Assembly (NCBI GenBank): GCA_002371695.1
Contig: DFGG01000094.1
Coordinates: forward strand, 1-7,078
From: a bacterium UBA3756
GTDB taxonomy: Bacteria; Bacteroidota; Bacteroidia; Bacteroidales; Bacteroidaceae
Direction: 5' to 3'
Length of the DNA: 7,078 nt
The position numbers and the translations under genes were made by a program. Positions 1 to 5,785 of the stretch are shown here, piece after piece (positions within the stretch are counted from its first letter, which is position 1; each line of letters opens with the position of its first letter). Under the pieces are notes generated by a model. That model had not been told where the DNA came from and searched no databases. It saw nothing but the letters and a program-made list of their open reading frames with translations.

Positions 1-1072
1 GCAGATCAAGGAAGGCGTCAAGTCCATAGGCAGCAACTGTCTGGCGGTCTATGTCAATCAGGCCAAGACAGACAGATGTCCCGACGGCAGGCCATATCTG
101 CTCTATTACCGTAATGGCGAGCAGACCGACTCCATCCCCATGGAGGAGACACTCACCAGCGACCCGGCTGTACTGGAGACAGTGGCCAGGAAGGCCTTCA
201 CCGACAATCCCGCCGACAGCTACGGAATGGTGTTCTGGGGACACGGTACGGGATGGAACATCAAGAATGACTCCACCGTTTACAACTCGATGGCGCGTCC
301 GAGGGCCTACGGCGGCGACACAGGCAACCAGTCGCACAACGGTTCCGGCAAATACTGGATGAACATCCCCTCGATGGCCAAGGCCCTCTCCCACGTACCC
401 CACCTCGACTTCATCTTCTTCGACTGCTGCTTCATGGCCTGTATCGAGAATGCCTATGAGCTCCGTCAAGTCACCGACTACATCATCGGCTCACCGGCCG
501 AAATACCGGGCGTCGGTGCTCCCTATCAGACCGTCGTACCTGCCTTGATGGAGAAGACTTCCTTCTACAGTTCCATCATCGACCGGTATTATGAACAGCG
601 CGCCGATGGGCTTGACGTTCCCCTTGCCGCAATCAAGACCAGTGAGGTGGCTAATCTTACCAGTGCCACACGCACGGTGCTGAAGTCGTTTGCCGACAGT
701 TTCGGCAGTGAATATCCAGATGTCAGCGGACTGATCCACTATTATAACGACAGAACCTACGACAACATGTACTACGACATGAACGACTTCATTCTTAAGT
801 TTGCCTCCGCCGATAACTACAAGATCTGGAAGCAGGCCTATGACAAGACCGTCGTCTATAAAAAGATGGCGGAGCGATGGATGACAAATAGAGACCCATA
901 TATTGTAGATTCGACCTGGAAGACATACTATGGCGACTTCGAGATGACCGAAGCGCGCTTCGGTGGTGTCAGCATGTTCGTCCCCCAGTGGAGGTTCCGG
1001 CATACAGAAAATCTGACCATCCAACAGATGGGGTGGTACTGGGCCGCCGGCTACAACGAGATAGGCTGGTAG
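1..1072 (+). CDS. Clostripain-family (peptidase C11) cysteine protease, 5'-truncated by the window edge
   Basis: The frame is open from base 2 to the TAG at 1070-1072, giving 356 visible residues; the start codon and any signal peptide lie outside the window. Two C11 landmarks are seen. YGMVFWGHGTGW carries the catalytic His (codon 242-244, visible residue 81). DFIFFDCCFMACIENAYEL corresponds to the family's D-A-C-L-M-A motif, with the nucleophile Cys at codon 428-430 (residue 143) and an unusual extra Cys just before it. The C-terminal part ends in GGVSMFVPQ, resembling the conserved closing strand of clostripain-like proteins. Known C11 enzymes cleave after Arg or Lys and are usually exported; in Bacteroidota they are often lipoproteins. 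Export and specificity are inferred here, because the N-terminus is missing. The gene converges on the sugar mutase gene. No T-tract terminator follows it; the nearest hairpin is at 1102-1129. Confidence 0.87.
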   Translation, partial: QIKEGVKSIGSNCLAVYVNQAKTDRCPDGRPYLLYYRNGEQTDSIPMEETLTSDPAVLETVARKAFTDNPADSYGMVFWGHGTGWNIKNDSTVYNSMARPRAYGGDTGNQSHNGSGKYWMNIPSMAKALSHVPHLDFIFFDCCFMACIENAYELRQVTDYIIGSPAEIPGVGAPYQTVVPALMEKTSFYSSIIDRYYEQRADGLDVPLAAIKTSEVANLTSATRTVLKSFADSFGSEYPDVSGLIHYYNDRTYDNMYYDMNDFILKFASADNYKIWKQAYDKTVVYKKMAERWMTNRDPYIVDSTWKTYYGDFEMTEARFGGVSMFVPQWRFRHTENLTIQQMGWYWAAGYNEIGW

Positions 1073-1101
1073 TGGTAAAAAAACACGCAACACCCCGCGA
1101 A

Positions 1102-1129
1102 CCCTACGTATAGTAACAACTATATAGGG
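1102..1129. repeat. Hairpin at the left edge of the repeat element
   Basis: CCCTA(cg)TATAG at 1102-1113 pairs with CTATATAGGG at 1120-1129. This gives ten base pairs with a two-base bulge and the loop TAACAA. It lies about 30 bases behind the peptidase stop codon and overlaps the first bases of the left inverted-repeat arm. It has no T-tract, so it is not a canonical intrinsic terminator, though it could protect the 3' end of the peptidase mRNA. Confidence 0.55.
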
Positions 1130-1169
1130 CTTACCAAAACATGGTGCACTTTCTGCACTCTCTGCACCT
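1120..1169 (+). repeat. Left inverted-repeat arm with a 9-bp periodic TGCAC motif
   Basis: It begins CTATATAGG and ends CTGCACCT. The stretch 1136-1159 is a perfect inverted match to the right arm, as is 1161-1169; the differences fall in 1129-1135 and at 1160. TGCAC recurs at 1145, 1154 and 1163, exactly nine bases apart, like a small iteron or protein-binding array. Confidence 0.8.
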
Positions 1170-1221
1170 GAATAAATATGCACAAGCAGGATATAGACTG
1201 CTTCAAGTGCCTATATTCGCT

Positions 1222-1324
1222 CAACAGGAGGCTCTTTACAAAAATCAGGAGCCTATCTTTGAAAAATAAGAGCCTCCTGTTGTTAAAAGATAGCCTCTTA
1301 TTTCCCAAAGATAGCCTTTTGTTG
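1222..1324. repeat. Cluster of five related ~18-base units, two reversed and three forward, forming competing hairpins
   Basis: Forward units centre on AAGAGCCTCCTGTTG (1268-1282), AAAGATAGCCTCTTATTT (1286-1303) and AAAGATAGCCTTTTGTTG (1307-1324). The two reversed units lie at about 1222-1239 and 1241-1261. The first reversed and first forward units form a perfect 15-bp stem (1222-1236 with 1268-1282, 31-base loop). A second stem pairs 1251-1272 with 1295-1316 at 19 of 22 positions. The two stems share bases 1268-1272, so they cannot both form fully. No protein is suggested by any frame. Confidence 0.7.
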
Positions 1325-1369
1325 TCGGAAGCGTATCGTTTCCCTGTGTAAAACAGCCACTATCCCAGA

Positions 1370-1391
1370 GTTATGAATACTTATTCATAAC
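1370..1391. repeat. Short perfect hairpin inside the repeat element
   Basis: GTTATGAAT (1370-1378) pairs with ATTCATAAC (1383-1391) around a four-base loop. It is AT-rich, has no adjoining T-tract and no adjacent gene start. It is followed by a second small palindrome, TATGCAACTGCATA (1400-1413). Confidence 0.6.
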
Positions 1392-1420
1392 GGATTAAAT
1401 ATGCAACTGCATACTGGCGT

Positions 1421-1469
1421 AGGTGCAGAAAGTGCAGAAAGTGCACCATGTTTTTGTTAACCTATATAG
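1421..1469 (-). repeat. Right inverted-repeat arm with a 9-bp periodic GTGCA motif
   Basis: This is the reverse-complement partner of 1120-1169. GTGCA recurs at 1423, 1432 and 1441, again every nine bases, and the arm closes with CCTATATAG. Just inside it, TAAATATGCA (1396-1405) resembles TAAATATGCA just inside the left arm (1173-1182) in the same orientation, so the inner flanks are direct rather than inverted repeats. Confidence 0.8.
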
Positions 1470-1531
1470 TAATAGGCATCTGTCAGGGCTCAGCGGATTT
1501 AACAGGGGAAGAGAGAACGTGATTAGGTGAG

Positions 1532-1566
1532 AAAAAAGTCCCGAAGGAGAGATTCCTTCGGGACTT
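1532..1566 (-). terminator. Intrinsic terminator of the sugar-phosphate mutase gene
   Basis: A perfect 13-bp stem, AAGTCCCGAAGGA (1536-1548) with TCCTTCGGGACTT (1554-1566), has a five-base loop. On the minus strand it is followed by six T residues (A-run at 1532-1537). It starts 22 bases after the mutase stop codon. Confidence 0.93.
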
Positions 1567-1588
1567 ATCATTGGGATGGACAAGATAA

Positions 1589-3337
1589 CTATAGATTGAG
1601 GCTCTTCTTGATGGCCTCAATTTTTTCCATGGCGGCGTTGGTGCAGCGCTCGTAGCAGCCGGCACACTTGAAGGTGGGATCCTTCACCTCGCAGTAGAAC
1701 TTGATCTTCGGCTCCGTGCCTGAGGGACGTACGGAGACCTTCGTGCCGTCCTCGCAGAACCACTGGAGCACGTTAGAGGTGGTCGGCATGTTGATCTTCT
1801 CCTTAGAGCCGTCAGCCTTCGTGGCCTCCAGCGTCTGGTAGTCCTTCCAGAGGCATACCTTCGCACCACCCAGTTCCTTCGGCGGATTGTTGCGGAAGTC
1901 TACCATCATCTGCTTGATCTCATCGGCGCCGCTCTTGCCGGGCTTCACCACGTTGATGGTCACCTCCTTCGAGAAGCCGTACTCAGCGTAGATATTCATC
2001 AGCAGGTCGTAGAGGGTCATACCGTTGTCCTTGGCCCAGGCAGCGATCTCACAGATCAGACAGATAGATGCGGGGGAGTCCTTGTCGCGCACCTTGTCGA
2101 ACGGCAGGAATCCGAACGACTCCTCGCCGCCGCCGATGTACTTCTGCTTGCCCTCGGAGATGCGGATTTCGTTGGCAATCCACTTGAAGCCAGTGTAGCA
2201 GTCGCGCAGCTCCACGCCGTTCTTCTTGGCGATCTCGGCAATCTCCTCTGTTGTCACGATGGTCTTCACAAGGAACTCGTTGCCCTTCAGCTGACCAAGC
2301 TTCTTCTTATTGGCGATGATATACCAGCAGAACATCATGCAGGTCTGGTTACCGTTAAGGATTTCCCACTCTCCCTTGTTGTTGCGGCAAACGATGGCCA
2401 GACGGTCGGCATCAGGATCGGAGGCGATGACGAGGTCGGCATTGAGCTTCGTACCGAGCTTCATACCCAGAGTCATGGCCTCGGCATTCTCAGGATTCGG
2501 AGAGACCACGGTGGGGAAGTTACCGTCGATAGTCATCTGCTCGCGCACCACGTGGATGTTCTGGAAACCCCAGGAACGGAGTGCCTCGGGGATAATGACG
2601 CGCCCCGTGCCGTGCATCGGAGAATAGACGATATTGAGGTCCTTCTGGCGCAGGATGACATCCTGATCGACCATAGCCTCCTTGACTGCCTGCAGGTAGT
2701 CCCAGTCCATCTCACCGCCGATAATCTCAATGAGATCGTAGTTGGGCTCGAACTTCACGTCCTCGATCTTCACCTTGTTCACCTCCTCGATGATGCCTAC
2801 ATCGTGAGGAGCCAGCACCTGTGCACCGTCCTCCCAGTAAGCCTTGTAGCCATTGTACTCGCGGGGGTTGTGGGAAGCGGTCACGTTGACACCAGCCTGA
2901 GCGTGGAGCTGACGGATGGCGAATGAAATCTCAGGTGTCGGACGGAGGCTCTCGAAGAGATAAGCCTTGATGCCGTTGGCTGAGAAGATGGCTGCTACGG
3001 ACTCAGCAAACATACGTCCGTTGTTGCGGCAGTCATGACCTACAACGACAGCGAGGTCGTTGCGTCCGGGGAATGCCTTCAGGATATAATTGGCGAAACC
3101 CTGGGTGGCCATACCCACGATGTACTTGTTCATACGGTTGGTGCCTGCCCCCATGATACCACGGAGTCCACCCGTACCAAACTCAAGATTCTGATAAAAG
3201 GCATCGATGAGGGGAGTCTTGTCCTCTGCGTCGAGCATAGCCTGTACTTCTTTGCGTGTCTCCTCGTCGAAGGCCGGAGAGAGCCATTCCTTTGCCCGTG
3301 CCTCGCACTGAGCAATCAATTGAGCATTGTCTGCCAT
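1589..3337 (-). CDS. Phosphoglucomutase/phosphomannomutase family (alpha-D-phosphohexomutase)
   Basis: A 582-residue cytoplasmic enzyme that interconverts hexose 1- and 6-phosphates through a phosphoserine. All four hallmark loops are visible: TASHNP (153-158) with the phosphorylated Ser155; the Mg-binding DPDADR (307-312); the sugar-recognition loop GGGEESFGF (402-410); and the phosphate-binding RPSGTEP (537-543). Length and the N-terminal FGTGGLRG (53-60) fit the long bacterial PGM/PMM group rather than short GlmM-type enzymes, so glucose phosphate is the likeliest substrate. Mannose or pentose phosphate cannot be excluded. The ATG at 3335-3337 is the natural start, preceded only by the weak purine stretch GAAGAAAA. 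The C-terminal tail carries an unusual CAGCYERC (558-565). The TPR gene lies 102 bases upstream with no clear terminator between them, so partial co-transcription is possible. A strong terminator follows. Confidence 0.95.
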   Translation of the reverse strand: MADNAQLIAQCEARAKEWLSPAFDEETRKEVQAMLDAEDKTPLIDAFYQNLEFGTGGLRGIMGAGTNRMNKYIVGMATQGFANYILKAFPGRNDLAVVVGHDCRNNGRMFAESVAAIFSANGIKAYLFESLRPTPEISFAIRQLHAQAGVNVTASHNPREYNGYKAYWEDGAQVLAPHDVGIIEEVNKVKIEDVKFEPNYDLIEIIGGEMDWDYLQAVKEAMVDQDVILRQKDLNIVYSPMHGTGRVIIPEALRSWGFQNIHVVREQMTIDGNFPTVVSPNPENAEAMTLGMKLGTKLNADLVIASDPDADRLAIVCRNNKGEWEILNGNQTCMMFCWYIIANKKKLGQLKGNEFLVKTIVTTEEIAEIAKKNGVELRDCYTGFKWIANEIRISEGKQKYIGGGEESFGFLPFDKVRDKDSPASICLICEIAAWAKDNGMTLYDLLMNIYAEYGFSKEVTINVVKPGKSGADEIKQMMVDFRNNPPKELGGAKVCLWKDYQTLEATKADGSKEKINMPTTSNVLQWFCEDGTKVSVRPSGTEPKIKFYCEVKDPTFKCAGCYERCTNAAMEKIEAIKKSLNL

Positions 3338-3340
3338 AGT

Positions 3341-3406
3341 TTTCTTCGTAAATATTAATTTGTTTTAGATCAAATATGTATTCTAATCCACAAAATTACG
3401 AAGAAA
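3341..3406 (-). promoter_or_regulatory. Inverted repeat flanking the leader region of the mutase gene
   Basis: TTTCTTCGTAA (3341-3351) and TTACGAAGAAA (3396-3406) form a perfect 11-bp inverted repeat with a 44-base AT-rich spacer. The proximal arm holds the only purine-rich candidate ribosome-binding stretch before the ATG at 3337. The spacer contains CATATTTG on the minus strand (3371-3378), one base off TAnnTTTG, but no well-placed -33 element. The pairing could be an operator, could mask the ribosome site in read-through transcripts from the TPR gene, or could be chance. Confidence 0.35.
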
Positions 3407-3439
3407 TCCCGAAAAGTGTATCAGAAGGGGCAATCTTTT

Positions 3440-4636
3440 TTATTTCTTTAAGATTTTGTCTATCTCGTCGAACTGTTTTCCCATGTTCAGATTGAAATAG
3501 ACGCGATAGAGTGCCGGTCCCCATTTGTCTTTTTCTGTGGGTGCCAACTGGCGGTAGTGCTCAAGCGGCTGGAGGGCCTGCTGATACATCTTACGTATCT
3601 GCTTCTTATGCCGCCGGGAGTCCATCCGCAGGGCGATGTTGAGGTAGGCCCTTCCGGCATTGTAGTAGACATCTGCCATCTTGGTGTCCATCGCTATGAG
3701 GCGGTTGGTATATTCGAGGCTTTGGGCATACTGCTCCATATTGAGCAGCACCACCGACTTGGCAAAGAGGAAGAACTCGTTGAGGGAGTCTATGGCAAGT
3801 GCCTCGTCAGCAGTCTTGAGGGCCTTGTCATAGTGTCCGCCCTGACTGTAGCTGTCCATCAGCCTGGGGAAGAAGTAGGTCGACTTGGGGAATCTCGTGA
3901 AGCCATCGCGAAGTGTGGCCACATACATGGAGTCGTCGCTCAGCGCACGCCACGCTTCAGCGATATACTGATAGGTGTATTCGGCCTTCACCGAGTCGAG
4001 CAGTGCCAACTTGTGGTAGCGTAGAGCAAGCACGGGATTCTGCATACGATAGGCAGTATATGTGGCCCAGTAGGCAGCCTCGGGCAGTCGTGTGTCGGTA
4101 GAGTCGAAATGCTGAGTCGTGAAGAGCGGCTGACGGGCGCAGTCGATATAGGTCTCGAAATAGTCGTAGGCCCTGGGATAGTCGCTTTTCCTGAGATAGT
4201 AGGAACCACCCGAGAAGAGGTTGGGCCGGTAACCTGCCATATCCCTCGATACCGACTGGCGCAAATCGGGAGCCACCCTCCCCTTCTTGTCGGGACGAGC
4301 ATCGAGCGAGTCGAGACGGAAGGCAATGGTAAACATACGGCGAACGAGTGAGAAGAACTGTGCCGTGTCCTGCTGCTTCTTCATGTAGAAACGCTCGTTG
4401 GCCTGCTCATATTGTTTCTGGACACTCAACAACCATATCTCGTGAACACGTTTGTTGTCGCGATTAGCGGAGTCCTTCAGCAGGTTAGTCATCAGCAGCT
4501 CGGCCTTGTCGTAGTTCTTGCCGCTCTTGATGATGGTACGCGCCTCTCCTATCTGTCTACGCTGGGCAGTGACAGTAAGGCAACAGCCTATGACGAGTAT
4601 GATGATGGTGGTATACCTATTTATTATCCTAATCAT
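3440..4636 (-). CDS. Exported TPR-repeat protein of unknown function
   Basis: The frame could begin at an ATG at 4726, but that lies inside the tRNA. The start chosen, ATG at 4634-4636, has GGAGG eight bases upstream and begins a signal peptide, giving 398 residues. Residues 1-25 (short basic start, then TTIIILVIGCCLTVTAQ) suggest export. Cleavage after VTA24 fits signal peptidase I; VIGC18 also matches a lipobox, so lipidation is possible. The mature part is helical with tetratricopeptide-like units at about 146-169, 187-215, 219-251, 253-285, 287-319 and 321-366. The clearest is residues 253-285, with SQGGHYDKALKTADEALAID. TPR folds bind other proteins; no catalytic motif is seen. I cannot assign a partner or pathway. 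It follows the tRNA and a hairpin by only a few bases and precedes the mutase gene. Confidence 0.82.
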   Translation of the reverse strand: MIRIINRYTTIIILVIGCCLTVTAQRRQIGEARTIIKSGKNYDKAELLMTNLLKDSANRDNKRVHEIWLLSVQKQYEQANERFYMKKQQDTAQFFSLVRRMFTIAFRLDSLDARPDKKGRVAPDLRQSVSRDMAGYRPNLFSGGSYYLRKSDYPRAYDYFETYIDCARQPLFTTQHFDSTDTRLPEAAYWATYTAYRMQNPVLALRYHKLALLDSVKAEYTYQYIAEAWRALSDDSMYVATLRDGFTRFPKSTYFFPRLMDSYSQGGHYDKALKTADEALAIDSLNEFFLFAKSVVLLNMEQYAQSLEYTNRLIAMDTKMADVYYNAGRAYLNIALRMDSRRHKKQIRKMYQQALQPLEHYRQLAPTEKDKWGPALYRVYFNLNMGKQFDEIDKILKK

Positions 4637-4644
4637 AATTATAT

Positions 4645-4649
4645 CCTCC
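4645..4649 (-). promoter_or_regulatory. Ribosome binding site that fixes the TPR protein start
   Basis: GGAGG on the minus strand stands eight bases before the ATG at 4636. Strong Shine-Dalgarno sequences are uncommon in Bacteroidota and no other gene in the window has one as clear. This supports the 398-residue form over the longer frame. Confidence 0.75.
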
Positions 4650-4652
4650 GGT

Positions 4653-4690
4653 TTAAAAGAAAAGAGAAAGCCCACATAGTGACTTTCTCT
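4653..4690 (-). terminator. Terminator-like hairpin between tRNA-Arg and the TPR gene
   Basis: On the minus strand AGAGAAAG (4683-4690) pairs perfectly with CTTTCTCT (4663-4670) around a 12-base loop, followed by TTTCTTTT (4655-4662). The stem is AT-rich, so termination may be leaky. It ends about 17 bases before the TPR start codon, leaving the downstream gene little beyond its ribosome site. Confidence 0.65.
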
Positions 4691-4701
4691 CTCAAACTTT
4701 G

Positions 4702-4775
4702 TGATTCCGGCGGGATTCAAACCCACAACCTTCTGATCCGTAGTCAGATGCTCTATTCAGTTGAGCTACGGAACC
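4702..4775 (-). tRNA. tRNA-Arg, anticodon ACG
   Basis: It folds as a 74-nt cloverleaf without an encoded CCA. The acceptor GGTTCCG (4769-4775) pairs with CGGAATC (4703-4709) with one G-U, and the discriminator is A. The D stem is GCTC/GAGC. The anticodon stem TCTGA/TCAGA holds the loop CTACGGA with anticodon ACG (4739-4741), normally modified to ICG to read CGU, CGC and CGA. The T stem is GTGGG/CCCGC. The D loop (AACTGAATA) has a single G and the T loop is TTTGAAT, so the usual G19-C56 contact appears as A19-U56. It has its own promoter upstream and a hairpin terminator downstream. Confidence 0.96.
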
Positions 4776-4798
4776 AATCCGTTTCTGTTTTGCGGGTG

Positions 4799-4830
4799 CA
4801 AAGGTACACACTTTTTCTTAACTTACCAAA
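4799..4830 (-). promoter_or_regulatory. Bacteroidota-type promoter for tRNA-Arg
   Basis: On the minus strand TTTG (4827-4830) and TACCTTTG (4799-4806) are 20 bases apart, matching the -33 TTTG and -7 TAnnTTTG pattern of the Bacteroidota primary sigma factor. Transcription would start near 4792, giving a leader of about 17 nt before the tRNA. Confidence 0.85.
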
Positions 4831-4896
4831 CTTTTCGAGATTTTTTTTGCAATTTCAGTCATTTTTCCATCAATCCTTGATTTAAGACAAGAATTA

Positions 4897-5781
4897 TCAG
4901 ACGATGACGCGCGTCTTATGATAGTTTTCGCGGAACTCTGAGGGGCTGCAGCCTTTCTTCTTTCGGAAGATGCGGTTGAAGTTGCTCAGGTTGTTGAATC
5001 CGCACCTATAACTGATCTCTGCGATGGAGTCGGTACTGTCGACGAGTTGTCGGCTAGCATATCCGAGCCGCATGTCAATGATATAGTCAGTGAGATTGCG
5101 GCCTGTATGCAATTTGAAGAATCGGCTGAAGGCGCTTGCACTCATGCCTGCAAGGCTGGCCATGTCGGAGAGACGTATCTCGTGCTGATAGTTCTCGCTG
5201 ATGTAATTCTTTACCTTGAGTACTCTGCGGCTATCACTTGCCACATCGACCTTGGCAAAGCTGCTCGACGCCAAGGAGCGTGCACCGTCGCAGCGCGAGA
5301 GCTCGTAGAGGATAGCGAGGAACTGTTGGAAGGCGTAGAAGCCATCCTTAATACTGCTGAGCGTGTGGAGCTGCTGGTAGACCTTCATGATGGCATCCAT
5401 CGGGAAGCAGAGTCCCTTTTGGGCTTCTACCATCATCTTGCGCATCGAGTTGAAGGGGTTGCGCCCAAAGATGCTGCTGTCGCTGAAATCGAAGTCGAAC
5501 TGTATGGTCACCTCACGGATATCCTGACTGGTGCATTCATTCTGCTCCCAGACATGCTCCAGGTCAGGGCTGGTGATGAGCACCAGATCGTAGTCGCCAA
5601 TCACCTCGCTAGAGTCGCCCACTATACGGCGCACACCGGCAGCGTGCTCTACGAAATTGAGTTCGTAGACCTCGTGGTTATGGATGGGATAGGTAAACTC
5701 TTTTTTCCGACGGTCAGCGATGTAGAGCACATCCTTGCCCATCAGCGGGGTAATCTCATGAATAACCTTCGACTCTTCCAC
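4897..5781 (-). CDS. AraC-family transcriptional regulator with N-terminal cupin-type sensor domain
   Basis: A 294-residue cytoplasmic DNA-binding protein. Residues ~1-165 look like an AraC-type sensing domain, with the small barrel motif FTYPIHNHEVYELNF (29-43) containing His34 and His36. The C-terminal ~100 residues are the double helix-turn-helix: first HTH around 204-227 (LSDMASLAGMSASAFSRFF), second around 251-280 (SIAEISYRCGFNNLSNFNRIF, the family signature). The start is a GTG at 5779-5781, four bases after the dapA stop. The next in-frame ATG (codon 14, 5742) would cut into a region I recall as conserved in relatives (KVI.EITPL), so GTG is preferred. There is no Shine-Dalgarno, so translation is probably coupled to dapA. 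Ligand and target genes are not evident. No clear terminator is seen in the ~120 bases before the tRNA. Confidence 0.92.
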   Translation of the reverse strand: MEESKVIHEITPLMGKDVLYIADRRKKEFTYPIHNHEVYELNFVEHAAGVRRIVGDSSEVIGDYDLVLITSPDLEHVWEQNECTSQDIREVTIQFDFDFSDSSIFGRNPFNSMRKMMVEAQKGLCFPMDAIMKVYQQLHTLSSIKDGFYAFQQFLAILYELSRCDGARSLASSSFAKVDVASDSRRVLKVKNYISENYQHEIRLSDMASLAGMSASAFSRFFKLHTGRNLTDYIIDMRLGYASRQLVDSTDSIAEISYRCGFNNLSNFNRIFRKKKGCSPSEFRENYHKTRVIV

Positions 5782-5785
5782 CTTA

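Larger units (their letters stand above)
1109..1472. mobile_element. Possible MITE-like or palindromic repeat element, non-coding
   Basis: About 360 bases are bounded by two inverted arms (1120-1169 and 1421-1469) that match at roughly 45 of 50 positions with one single-base length difference. The eight bases TATAGTAA occur in the same orientation at both edges (1109-1116 and 1465-1472). They could be a target duplication, but the right copy overlaps the arm, so this is uncertain. Inside are a five-unit repeat cluster and a separate hairpin. No reading frame in it looks coding and no transposase is present. Long imperfect terminal inverted repeats around a short non-coding core are what a non-autonomous transposon or genome-wide palindromic repeat looks like. 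Whether it exists in other copies cannot be judged from this window. Confidence 0.45.

Noticed and set aside
1145..1167. CRISPR-like reading of the regularly spaced TGCAC motifs
   Set aside because: The period is only nine bases with no variable spacers, so it cannot be a CRISPR array.
491..1183. A 230-codon open frame on the minus strand opposite the clostripain gene
   Set aside because: The plus-strand frame holds the catalytic motifs. The antisense frame runs into the repeat arm at its start and has no recognisable domain.
1120..1308. Small minus-strand frames in the repeat element (also 1395-1583)
   Set aside because: Their sequence is just the translation of the arms and repeat units (periodic Cys-Thr-Phe or Leu-rich stretches), with no ribosome site and no conserved domain.
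1370..1391. Resemblance of the TGAAT-ATTCA hairpin to an arginine-repressor box
   Set aside because: The match is to a short AT-rich palindrome, with no arginine gene or gene start nearby, inside a repeat element; chance is more likely.
4637..4726. Extension of the TPR protein to an ATG at 4726
   Set aside because: The extra 30 residues would be encoded in the tRNA and hairpin. The internal ATG at 4636 has a good Shine-Dalgarno and begins a signal peptide.
4412..4885. Plus-strand open frame across the tRNA region
   Set aside because: It contains a translated reverse complement of tRNA-Arg and overlaps the TPR gene, so it is a shadow.
4906..4915. GACGCGCGTC palindrome near the end of the AraC gene as a terminator
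   Set aside because: It lies within the coding sequence and has no T-tract after it.
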